Translations under genes and position numbers: made by a program
Notes under the pieces: generated by a model
What the model saw: the letters and a program-made list of their open reading frames with translations, nothing else
The model's database searches: none
Told to the model about the DNA's origin: nothing
Assembly (NCBI GenBank): GCA_049509675.1
Contig: JBEKZQ010000234.1
Span: 1 to 9,888, forward strand
Direction: 5' to 3'
Source of the DNA: JBEKZQ01 sp049509675
GTDB taxonomy: Bacteria; Planctomycetota; Planctomycetia; Pirellulales; Thermoguttaceae
Length of the DNA: 9,888 bases
In this document: one piece after another, positions 1 through 6,055 of the stretch
How positions within the stretch are numbered: position 1 is the stretch's first letter
Layout of the letters: the number at the start of each line of letters is the position of its first letter

Positions 1-414
1 TTCCTCGCGTGGAGCATGAAGCCGAGGGAACCGTGCCAGGCTCAGGGACTACCCGGTGCGTCCGGCGTGTCCGCCCTTGGGCGGGCAGGCGAAGAATGAG
101 GCGCGGTCGTGGCGAGTAGCTCATCGAAAGTCGCGGCCGAGGCCGAACACAAGACAGGCCATGAGTCCGATTGCGGGCTTGTGGCCTGTCTGTGCCTTGC
201 TCCCGCTGAATCTGGGGCTAGGGCGGGCAGCGATTCCAACGGGACCCGGGCTATCCGCAAAATGCTGGCTTTGCACCTAGAGCCGGAAAATCGATGTCTT
301 GTCCATCTTCCTGTCTGTTATCTGATTTCCGTTCCATGCGACGCTTCCTGACAGAGGCAGGAGTGACGCCATGTCGAAACAGGCTGAGCAACGCGCTTGA
401 TTGTTCAGCAGAAA
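1..414. other. Non-coding stretch with no convincing gene
   Basis: No open frame in this stretch shows a recognisable domain, plausible start context or family resemblance, and the frames on the two strands overlap each other. Two hairpins are visible. CCGCCC at 71-76 pairs with GGGCGG at 79-84 across a two-base TT loop, the same tight-loop design as the repeats elsewhere in the window. AGACAGGCC at 152-160 pairs perfectly with GGCCTGTCT at 183-191 across a 22-base loop. A nine-codon open frame with a good Shine-Dalgarno lies at 371-400 and is listed separately. I see no clear T-tailed terminator for the ligase gene that ends at 415. Confidence 0.6.
371..400 (+). other. Nine-codon mini-ORF with strong Shine-Dalgarno (possible gene-start relic)
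   Basis: AGGAG at 359-363 sits seven bases before ATG at 371. The frame reads MSKQAEQRA and then stops with TGA at 398-400. The initiation site is as good as that of the ACT gene in this window, but the product is tiny and unrecognised and no good upstream promoter is apparent. It may be the leftover 5' end of a lost gene, a leader peptide, or chance. It points convergently at the 3' end of the ligase gene. Confidence 0.2.
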
Positions 415-2013
415 CTAACCCGAACGCAGCAGGCCGTCGGCCGCGGCCCGCTCGCGCAGCTCATAGCGCTTGATCTTGCCCGTGGCGGTCTTGGGCAAGG
501 CATCGACGAACACGACCGCGCGGGGGTACTTCTGCGGGGCGGCGTTGCGTTTGACGAACTCCTGGAGATCGCGCGCCAACTCCGGCGAGCCCGCTTGTCC
601 GTCCTTGAGCACCACGAAGGCCACGGGCTTCAGTAGGCCTTCGTCGGTGGCGGCCCCGGTCACGCCGCTCTCCAGCACGGCCGGGTGCGATTGCAGAATG
701 CCTTCCACCTCCGCCGGCCAGACCGCCTGGCCGCTGACTTTCAGCATGTCGTCGGCGCGACCGGCGTACCAGAAATACCCGTCTCGATCGACCATGAACT
801 TGTCGTGGGTGTTGATCCACTCGCCGCAGAAAGTCTGCCGGGTGGCCTCCGGCTTGTTCCAGTAGCCGGCGGCGATGCTCTCGCCGCGGATCCAGAGCGT
901 GCCCACCTGGCCGGCGGGCAGATCGCGACCGTCGTCGTCGACGATCCTGGCTTCGTAGCCGGGGACGAGCTGCCCGGTGCTGCCGGCCCTGGCCTGTCCC
1001 GGCCGGTTGGAAATGAAGATGTGGAGGATTTCCGTGGAACCGATGCCGTCGAGAATGTCCAGCTTGAACCGCTCGCGCCAGCGGAGGAAGATGTGCCGCG
1101 GCAGGGTTTCGCCGGCCGAAATGCACATCCGCACCCGCCCCAGCGTGGCCCGCCCGCTGCGTTCCGCCGCGTGCAGCAGGGCCGCGTAGCTGGTGGGAAC
1201 GCTGTAGAAAACGGTTGGCTGGTAGCGGTCGATCACCTCGAAGACCTTTTCGGGCACGGGTCGGTCGGAAAGCAGCACGGTGGTGCCGCCGGTCCGCAGC
1301 GGAAAGTACAGCCCGTTGCCCAGCCCGTAGGCGAAAAACAGCTTGGCCACCGAGAACGACAGGTCTGACTCTTCCAACCCGATCGTCATCTGGGCGTACT
1401 GGTCGGCCGCCACAATCATGTCGCGGTGGCGATGGATGGCGGCCTTGGGGGAGCCGGTGGTTCCGGAACTGTATAGCCAGAAAGCCATGTCGTTCTTGCC
1501 CGTGTCGGCGGGCTCCAGCGACGGCGAGGCCCGTGCCATCAACTCGCCGAGGCTCAATTGCCGGGGCCCGATCGGTTCGCATGACGGTGTTGCCGGGGCA
1601 ATAATCAGATGCTCAAGGCACCGCAGCGTTTCGCCGATCGGGCCGATCCGCCCCAGCAGGGAATCATGGACGACCAGCACCCGCACGCCGCTGTCGCTGA
1701 GCAGGTACTCGTAGTCGTTGGGCGTCAGGAGCGTGTTCAACGGGACGGCCACGGCCCCGATCTTCATCGTCCCGAAGAACGCCAGTACCCACTCCGGGGC
1801 ATCCGGCAGGAGCAGCGCAACCCGATCCTCCCTGCGGACGCCTAGTTCCAGCAGCACGTTTCCAAAGCGGTTCACCCCCTCGTACAACTGGCGATAGCTG
1901 ACGGTCTGCTGGCCGCAAAGAATGGCCGCCTTGTCGGCCCGCCCTGCGGTCATGTGGACGTCCACCAGCACCGTGGCGGCGTTGAGGCGGTCAGGAAGGG
2001 CAGCGGGCAACAT
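415..2013 (-). CDS. Benzoate-CoA ligase family acid-CoA ligase (AMP-binding enzyme)
   Basis: This cytoplasmic adenylate-forming enzyme should activate a carboxylic acid with ATP and transfer it to coenzyme A. The 532-residue length is typical of benzoate/4-hydroxybenzoate-CoA ligases. Visible motifs are the phosphate-binding loop YSSGTTGSPK (residues 181-190), GIGSTE (323-328) followed by the family-like LHIFISNRPG, the YAGRADDMLKVSG hinge region (416-428, ribose-binding D421), and PKTATGK with the catalytic lysine K513. The N-terminus LPDRLNAATVLVD also matches this family. An upstream in-frame ATG at 2109 would add 32 residues, but it lies upstream of a good promoter (2060-2087), so the start at 2013 is preferred; AGGGG lies a little upstream of it. 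The actual acid substrate (benzoate, hydroxybenzoate, phenylacetate or another) cannot be read from sequence. The gene is divergent from a tandem-ACT protein. Confidence 0.9.
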   Translation of the reverse strand: MLPAALPDRLNAATVLVDVHMTAGRADKAAILCGQQTVSYRQLYEGVNRFGNVLLELGVRREDRVALLLPDAPEWVLAFFGTMKIGAVAVPLNTLLTPNDYEYLLSDSGVRVLVVHDSLLGRIGPIGETLRCLEHLIIAPATPSCEPIGPRQLSLGELMARASPSLEPADTGKNDMAFWLYSSGTTGSPKAAIHRHRDMIVAADQYAQMTIGLEESDLSFSVAKLFFAYGLGNGLYFPLRTGGTTVLLSDRPVPEKVFEVIDRYQPTVFYSVPTSYAALLHAAERSGRATLGRVRMCISAGETLPRHIFLRWRERFKLDILDGIGSTEILHIFISNRPGQARAGSTGQLVPGYEARIVDDDGRDLPAGQVGTLWIRGESIAAGYWNKPEATRQTFCGEWINTHDKFMVDRDGYFWYAGRADDMLKVSGQAVWPAEVEGILQSHPAVLESGVTGAATDEGLLKPVAFVVLKDGQAGSPELARDLQEFVKRNAAPQKYPRAVVFVDALPKTATGKIKRYELRERAAADGLLRSG

Positions 2014-2059
2014 CGGAAGGCCCCTGGCGGGCAGGAAACCAAATGGGTCGCTGCCCACT

Positions 2060-2087
2060 ACTCTAATCGACGGACCGCCCGTGTCAA
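2060..2087 (-). promoter_or_regulatory. Sigma70-like promoter of the CoA ligase gene
   Basis: On the minus strand a perfect -35 TTGACA (2087-2082) is followed after 16 bases by TAGAGT (2065-2060), a 4/6 match to the -10 consensus. Transcription would begin around 2053, giving a leader of about 40 bases before ATG 2013. The position, inside the longest possible open frame, argues against the upstream start at 2109. Confidence 0.6.
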
Positions 2088-2102
2088 TCCCGTGGCCCCG
2101 GG

Positions 2103-2131
2103 TTGCCATTCACGCGGGCGATTGCCAAAAT
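2103..2131 (+). promoter_or_regulatory. Weak candidate promoter of the ACT-domain gene
   Basis: TTGCCA (2103-2108, 5/6 match) is followed after 17 bases by CAAAAT (2126-2131, 4/6 match). It would give a leader of roughly 70 bases before ATG 2211 and lies back-to-back with the ligase promoter, about 15 bases away. The weak -10 makes this only a candidate. Confidence 0.3.
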
Positions 2132-2210
2132 GGGGGCGTTTGCTGCCCCGGTGCCTCCAGCCGGAAGGCGAGCAGACGCTTCAAGAACAAGAAGGACCAG
2201 GAGCCTTTCC

Positions 2211-2654
2211 ATGAGAATCCCTCAGCTTTCTCTCACGATCGACAACAAGCCCGGACAATTGATTGCCCCGTGCATGCTGCTGGCCAATGCGGGAATCAAC
2301 GTCGTCACTCTCTCGCTGGCTGATCGGGAGGATTTCGGCATCCTGCGGGTGATTGTCCACGAGTGGCAACGCGCCAAGGAAGTGCTCGAAGCGGCCGGAT
2401 TGACGGTCGCCGTCACCGAGGTGCTGGCGATCGAGGTGCGCGACCAGCCCGGCGGACTGGTCGAACTGCTGCAGGTCTTCGACCGGGCGCGGATCAATGT
2501 GGAGTACATGTACGCCTTCACGGCCCGGCTTGGCGTCAGTGCGGTGATGGTGTTTTGTTTCGATGACCTGGACGCTGCCATCTTTGCCCTGGCCCGTGCC
2601 GAGATCAACCCGGTCAGCTTGGTCAATCTCTATGACCGCCTGGATGAAGAGTAG
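2211..2654 (+). CDS. Tandem ACT-domain protein, probable amino-acid/small-molecule sensor
   Basis: The protein has 147 residues made almost entirely of two ACT domains (about 4-67 and 70-140). Each begins with the typical strand plus Pro-Gly ligand-site turn: DNKPGQL at 11-17 and VRDQPGGL at 76-83. These are followed by the ANAGIN and RARIN helix-to-strand turns. No catalytic domain is attached. ACT domains bind amino acids or similar ligands at a dimer interface. Stand-alone tandem-ACT proteins are often encoded next to phenylacetate-CoA or related aryl-CoA ligases, and here the gene is divergent from such a ligase, which suggests a sensing or regulatory partner; this is inference. AGGAG at 2199-2203, seven bases before ATG 2211, fixes the start; the frame is open upstream to 2103, but that extension has no family character. 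Confidence 0.85.
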   Translation: MRIPQLSLTIDNKPGQLIAPCMLLANAGINVVTLSLADREDFGILRVIVHEWQRAKEVLEAAGLTVAVTEVLAIEVRDQPGGLVELLQVFDRARINVEYMYAFTARLGVSAVMVFCFDDLDAAIFALARAEINPVSLVNLYDRLDEE

Positions 2655-2660
2655 TCGAGT

Positions 2661-2757
2661 GCGATTGGCTTTGCCGCAAGAGCCGTTCGGACGCGCACGG
2701 GCGAGGCAAGCCCGTAGCACCAAACCCTGGCACGCACCGCCCGTGGCACCCGCGCGG
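2661..2757 (-). repeat. Dispersed hairpin repeat, copy A
   Basis: This spacer between two convergent genes is nearly the same sequence as 4387-4476. Shared blocks include GCCGCAAGAGCCGTTCGGA, the hairpin core, CAAACC, TGGCACGC, CCGCCCGTGGCA and CCGCGCG. The core hairpin here is ACGGGC (2697-2702) with GCCCGT (2710-2715) and a seven-base loop, longer than the two-base loop in the other copies. It could act as a bidirectional transcription stop for the ACT and HEPN genes, although there is no U-run. Confidence 0.75.
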
Positions 2758-2782
2758 TTGTCGATGATGTCGTGGGTGGGCG

Positions 2783-3142
2783 CTAGGATTCCGGGTCTTG
2801 GGGCAGCGCGGGAACCAAAGGTTCGAGCGTCACGACTAACGCGGGGAGATCTTCCATGACTGTCTGCCAGAGGATGTCGTAGTCCACAAAATCATAGCCG
2901 TGAATCAGCCGGTTCCTCATGCCGGCGATTTGCAACCATGGAATCTGTGGGTATCGCTGCCGGGTATCGTCCGAGACGTGGCTGGCCGCCTCGCCGACGA
3001 TCTCCACAAGACGCACGAGGCTCAGTTGCAGCATCCGATCAGTGTCCAGATCGGAACGCTTTCGTTTCCCGGCCAACAAGACCGCCTCGCGCGAGTAATC
3101 GAACATGTGCCGAATTCGGATGTCGTCATTGGGGCTCGGCAT
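2783..3142 (-). CDS. hepT: HEPN (HepT/DUF86) RNase toxin
   Basis: The 119-residue, largely helical protein is the toxin half of a HEPN/MNT type VII toxin-antitoxin system. The hallmark RX4HXY motif is intact: R76, then NRLI, H81, G, Y83. R and H form the RNase site in this family. The Tyr in HXY is the residue that the partner nucleotidyltransferase AMPylates to neutralise the toxin. The upstream helix SLVRLVEIVGEAASHVS (41-57) is also typical of HepT. Its ATG overlaps the end of the antitoxin gene by 17 bases, implying coupled translation. Function is assigned from family knowledge; the residues are seen directly. Confidence 0.88.
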   Translation of the reverse strand: MPSPNDDIRIRHMFDYSREAVLLAGKRKRSDLDTDRMLQLSLVRLVEIVGEAASHVSDDTRQRYPQIPWLQIAGMRNRLIHGYDFVDYDILWQTVMEDLPALVVTLEPLVPALPQDPES

Positions 3143-3437
3143 ACTGCACCTCCGCCTCTTTCTTCACGCGCTCGCGGAAGTATCGGCTCAGGCATCGGGG
3201 GGTGTTCATGTCCACCTTCCTGCCGCCCAGCATCTCCGACAACTCCAGTTCCATGCCGGCCAGACGAATCAGTCCCGGCGACTTGCCCTCCGCGAACTCC
3301 ACGAGTACGTCGACATCGCTGTCGGGCCGGAAGTCGTCGCGAAGTACGGAACCGAACAGCGACAACTTGCGGATATGGTGCCGCCGGCAAAAATCGGCAA
3401 TCTTCTCGCTCGGCAGAAAAAGTCTCGTTTCGCTCAT
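3126..3437 (-). CDS. mntA: MNT-type nucleotidyltransferase antitoxin (MntA)
   Basis: The 103-residue minimal nucleotidyltransferase pairs with the HEPN toxin downstream. It carries the exact GSX10DXD signature: G29-S30, ten residues, then D41 and D43. The following VLVEF strand and D76 in KVDMNT probably supply the third metal ligand. In characterised pairs MntA transfers AMP to the toxin's HXY tyrosine. GGAGAGG (3441-3447 on the minus strand) precedes ATG 3437 and is one of the clearer ribosome sites in the window. The gene begins only 31 bp after lutC on the same strand, so read-through from the lut operon is likely unless an internal promoter exists. Confidence 0.9.
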   Translation of the reverse strand: MSETRLFLPSEKIADFCRRHHIRKLSLFGSVLRDDFRPDSDVDVLVEFAEGKSPGLIRLAGMELELSEMLGGRKVDMNTPRCLSRYFRERVKKEAEVQYAEPQ

Positions 3438-3468
3438 GGTCCTCTCCGTCGTCTGGCGCGATCAGCCC

Positions 3469-4134
3469 TCAATCGATCAGCAGCACCACGAGCCGCTTGG
3501 GGCCGTGGACGCCGAGGATCAAAATCTTCTCGATGTCGGCCGTGCGGCTGGGCCCGGTCACCAGCACAAACTCGCCGCAGGCCTGCGGATCGGCACAGCG
3601 GCAGGCGATCTCCTGCCAAGCGGCCGGCAAGTGCTTGGCCAGTTGCTCCAGCCGAGCCAGCACGATGCAGGTGGGCGGCAAGTAGCACAGCAGCCGCTCG
3701 GCGTCGGTGCGGCAGGCGATCAGGCACGTGCCCGTATCCGCCAACAGGCAATCGGCGGTGAGCAGGCCGGCGGAAAGCTCGGCCATCGCGGCGGGCTTCC
3801 AGCCGGGTTCGGCCCAGACGACGCGATCCGGCGCAACAGCGGCGGCCACGTCCCGGGCCAGCGGAGTGTCGGCGGCGCCCACCGCGCCCGGCGCGGCGTC
3901 CCCCAACAAGGCGGCCAACTGCCGCCGCGCCTCCTCGACCGTGGCACAGCGGATCGTTTCGCCGAAAACGGCCTGAAGCTCCGCGGCGAAGCGCCCGGCC
4001 AGCACCGTCTTGTCGGGGTTCTCCTGCGGCCAAATCTCCGGCACGGGCGGCGCCGTCAGGCCGGAAAAGCCGGCGGCTGCGGCACCCGTCAGGCCGGCGC
4101 GGATGCGTTGCAGGATTGTGTCGCGGCTGTTCAT
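3469..4134 (-). CDS. lutC: Lactate utilisation protein LutC (LUD domain)
   Basis: This is the third subunit of the LutABC (LldEFG) complex, which oxidises L-lactate to pyruvate. The 221 residues form one LUD domain. Recognisable blocks are TGTCLIACRTDAERLLCYLPPT in the middle and the C-terminal signature LGVHGPKRLVVLLID. The start at 4134 (MNSRDTILQRIRAGL) is chosen because the same peptide recurs at a duplicated start upstream (4511). A start at 4143 (MLNMNSRD) is possible. The open frame extends to 4224, but that part is repeat sequence (HPNPLPEGKG). The purine-rich site AAGGGGA used for initiation lies in the adjacent repeat, and a preceding open frame stops two bases before this ATG. Confidence 0.9.
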   Translation of the reverse strand: MNSRDTILQRIRAGLTGAAAAGFSGLTAPPVPEIWPQENPDKTVLAGRFAAELQAVFGETIRCATVEEARRQLAALLGDAAPGAVGAADTPLARDVAAAVAPDRVVWAEPGWKPAAMAELSAGLLTADCLLADTGTCLIACRTDAERLLCYLPPTCIVLARLEQLAKHLPAAWQEIACRCADPQACGEFVLVTGPSRTADIEKILILGVHGPKRLVVLLID

Positions 4135-4142
4135 ATTCAGCA

Positions 4143-4261
4143 TCCCCTTTCCCTCCGGGAGAGGGTTAGGGTGAGGGCTGTCGGCCCCAGAAGCGAGTTG
4201 CCTCGCTTGTGCGAATTCCCCCATGCCCTCACCCCCTGCCCCTCTCCCAGAGGGAGAGGGG
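4143..4261. repeat. Inverted pair of CCCTCACC..GGGAGAGGG repeats
   Basis: The arm at about 4143-4178 (minus sense GCCCTCACCCTAACCCTCTC followed by CCGGAGGG) faces the arm at 4224-4261 (plus sense GCCCTCACCCC, then CCCTCTCCCAGAGGGAGAGG). Between them is a perfect seven-base-pair hairpin, AAGCGAG (4191-4197) with CTCGCTT (4202-4208) and loop TTGC. In other frames these arms translate to (H)PNPLPEGEG or LTLTLSRRERG, a familiar artefact in planctomycete annotations. The left arm ends in the purine tract that serves lutC initiation. Confidence 0.75.
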
Positions 4262-4273
4262 GGACGTTTCGCC

Positions 4274-4441
4274 GGGTGCCACTGGCTTGCCAGTGCCTTT
4301 CCTGCCGGTTCTTGCAGCGATGAGCCGCCAAGAACGTATCCGCGCGTTCCTCGTCAAACATGGACTCCATTAGCACGACGGGAACAGCGATTCTTGGCCG
4401 CAAGAGCCGTTCGGAAGAGCACGGGCAAGCCCGTGGCACCC
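4274..4441. repeat. Composite inverted repeat: hairpin copies C and B around 78 bp
   Basis: Copy C (4274-4318, plus) and copy B (4397-4441, minus) are the same ~45-bp element in opposite orientation, with outer ends GGGTGCCAC (4274-4282) and GTGGCACCC (4433-4441). Each begins with a tight hairpin: CACTGGC-TT-GCCAGTG (4280-4295) in C and CACGGGC-AA-GCCCGTG (4420-4435) in B. Each then continues into a shared tail reading CTTGC at its end. The enclosed 78 bp (4319-4396) is unique here. The layout resembles a miniature inverted-repeat element, but no target-site duplication is obvious. Copy B similarity to copy A (2661-2757) extends outward on both sides, covering 4387-4476. Confidence 0.7.
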
Positions 4442-4530
4442 AAACCTTGGCACGCGCCGCCCGTGGCAGCCGCGCGCGGATACGTTGCAGAATGGTGTCG
4501 CGGCTGTTCATGGTTTCCCCTAAGTCCGGG

Positions 4531-4601
4531 AAAAGGGGACAGGCACCTTTTGCCGGAACGGCCCTGCGGGTGCTTTGCACAAAAGGTCCCAGTCCCCTTC
4601 T
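4531..4601. repeat. Inverted repeat AAAAGGGGAC..CCTTTTG / CAAAAGG..GTCCCCTT
   Basis: The arm at 4531-4552 (AAAAGGGGACAGGCACCTTT then TG) is inverted at about 4579-4601 (CAAAAGGTCCCAGTCCCCTT then CT), with about 26 bases between. It begins four bases after the lutB stop (4605, minus strand) and lies just upstream of the duplicated lutC start. A long hairpin in the lut transcript at this point could attenuate or protect the message. Similar sequences are common between genes in planctomycetes, from general knowledge. Confidence 0.7.
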
Positions 4602-4604
4602 CCC

Positions 4605-6026
4605 TCAATCGCCTTTGGTTGTGAAATCTTTTCCATGCCGTTGCCACCAGGCGCGGAACGATTGCCGCGGCACGGCGGGCAGTTCGCGGCCGCGGGTCCA
4701 GGCGCCCAGCTTGCCCGGATGCCACGGGATCCACGGCGCCAGGCGGACTCCGCAGCGCACGGCCCACATCGTCAGCCGGTAGCGCAGCGGGCCGCCCATG
4801 GCCCAGGCCCACAGGTTCCAGGTGATCCGATCCACGATCGACCGCGCCGGCGAAGGCTCGTTGACGGCCCGATGCCGCAGGTGGACCAGTTGATGGGCAA
4901 TGTCGATCTTCACCGGGCAAACCTCGGCGCAGGCGCCGCACAGCGATGAGGCGAAGGGCAGCGTGCCGGCCTTCTCCATGCCCAGCAACTGCGGCGTAAT
5001 GATCGAGCCGATCGGACCGGGGTAGACCCAACCGTAGGACCAGCCGCCCACGCGGCGATAGACCGGGCAGATGTTCAAGCAGGCGCCGCAGCGGATGCAG
5101 AAGAGCGACTTCCAGGCGGGCGGATCGTTCAGCACGTTGGTTCGGCCGTTGTCGATGAAGATGACATAGAGCTTCCGGCCCGGCACCGCCCCGTGGATGA
5201 GGTGCGTGTAACTGGTCAGTTTCTGTCCCGTGCCGCTCCGCGCCAGCAGGTTGAGGAAGACCGGCAGGTAATCGATCCGCGGCAGGACCTTTTCGATGCC
5301 CACCAGGGCCACGTGTACCGGCGGCGTGGCGGTCGAGAGGCCGGCGTTGCCTTCGTTCTCCACGATCACCAGCGTGCCGGTGTCGGCCACGGCGAAGTTG
5401 CCGCCGGAAATGCCCATGCCGGCCTGCAGGTACTCGTCGCGGAGATGCCGCCGGGCGATGGCGGTGAGATGTTGATGTTCGGCGCTGAAGGGCTCGCCCA
5501 GTTTCTCGGCGAACAATCGGCCCACGTCGGCCGCCGACATGTGCAGCGCGGGGGTCACGATGTGGATCGGCCGCTGCCGGGCCAGTTGCACGATGTACTC
5601 GCCCAGGTCGGTCTCCACCGGGCGGATGCCGTGGGCCTCGAAGACCTGGTTCAACTCCATCTCTTCGGTGACCATCGACTTCGACTTGACCACCGACTTC
5701 ACGTTATGTTGCCGGGCGATCTCCAACACCAGGCGGTTGGCCTCGGCCGCATCCACGGCGTACAGCACGGTCGTACCGCGGGCGGCCGCACGGCTCTCGA
5801 ATTCGACCAGCAGCTTATCGAGGTTGGCGACGGCGTACTTCTTGATCTGATGGGCCGCCTCGCGCCATTGCTGGAAATAGGGGATCGCGTCGGTCAGGGC
5901 CGTGTTGTGCTTGCTGGACCACTCGGTCGCCTTGCCCAGCGAATCGAAGCCGGGCGGCGGCTCGCACAATCCCCGATTCAGATGTTCGAGGAAGGGGGCC
6001 CCTTCCTCAGCGTGTTCATGTGACAT
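4605..6026 (-). CDS. lutB: Lactate utilisation iron-sulfur protein LutB
   Basis: This is the electron-transfer subunit of the LutABC L-lactate oxidation complex, 473 residues, the usual length. The N-terminal two thirds is a LUD domain (about 75-300), with GISGGNFAVADTGTLVIVENEGN at 205-227 as its conserved core. It is followed by two cysteine clusters: C310-C313-C316-C320 in CIRCGACLNICP and C363-C366-C370 in CGACAEVCPVKIDI, ligating [4Fe-4S] centres. The C-terminal tail is rich in Trp and Arg, as is common in the family. The start at 6026 (MSHEH) is chosen because the 26 residues added by an upstream ATG at 6104 are translated repeat DNA (GRIANPSY). There is no clear Shine-Dalgarno. The gene follows lutA after 102 bp. 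Confidence 0.95.
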   Translation of the reverse strand: MSHEHAEEGAPFLEHLNRGLCEPPPGFDSLGKATEWSSKHNTALTDAIPYFQQWREAAHQIKKYAVANLDKLLVEFESRAAARGTTVLYAVDAAEANRLVLEIARQHNVKSVVKSKSMVTEEMELNQVFEAHGIRPVETDLGEYIVQLARQRPIHIVTPALHMSAADVGRLFAEKLGEPFSAEHQHLTAIARRHLRDEYLQAGMGISGGNFAVADTGTLVIVENEGNAGLSTATPPVHVALVGIEKVLPRIDYLPVFLNLLARSGTGQKLTSYTHLIHGAVPGRKLYVIFIDNGRTNVLNDPPAWKSLFCIRCGACLNICPVYRRVGGWSYGWVYPGPIGSIITPQLLGMEKAGTLPFASSLCGACAEVCPVKIDIAHQLVHLRHRAVNEPSPARSIVDRITWNLWAWAMGGPLRYRLTMWAVRCGVRLAPWIPWHPGKLGAWTRGRELPAVPRQSFRAWWQRHGKDFTTKGD

Positions 6027-6055
6027 GGACGGTTCTTTACGACCCGTAAATTGCC

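Larger units (their letters stand above)
4137..4511 (-). pseudogene. Duplicated lutC 5' end fused to repeats (relic, chimeric ORF)
   Basis: ATG at 4511 begins MNSRDTILQRIRA, identical to the first 13 residues of lutC. At DNA level the two copies differ at four positions there, all synonymous third bases. AGGGGA lies just upstream, so this looks like a genuine old lutC initiation site. From about 4478 the sequence becomes repeat element, joined at CCGCGCG, and the frame runs through all the intervening repeats for 124 codons to TGA at 4139-4137, two bases before the lutC ATG. It is best read as the remnant of an original or second lutC copy. It may still be translated and couple to lutC. The two starts are not in the same frame. 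Confidence 0.65.

Noticed and set aside
42..351. Several 70-80 codon frames on both strands
   Set aside because: They overlap one another, lack ribosome sites and recognisable domains, and show no preferred strand.
4135..4224. 30-residue N-terminal extension of LutC
   Set aside because: It reads through the HPNPLPEGKG repeat; the duplicated MNSRDTILQRIRA start shows where LutC begins.
2938..4323. 461-codon open frame on the plus strand
   Set aside because: It is antisense to the HEPN, MNT and lutC genes, which have intact family motifs, and its translation is Arg/Gly/Gln-rich with no domain.
4135..4604. CRISPR array in the repeat-rich lutB-lutC spacer
   Set aside because: The repeats are inverted, of different families, irregular in spacing, and there are no unique spacers of constant length or cas genes.
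5193..6023. 276-codon open frame on the plus strand
   Set aside because: It is antisense to lutB; its His/Gly/Asp-rich translation is typical of a high-GC shadow frame.
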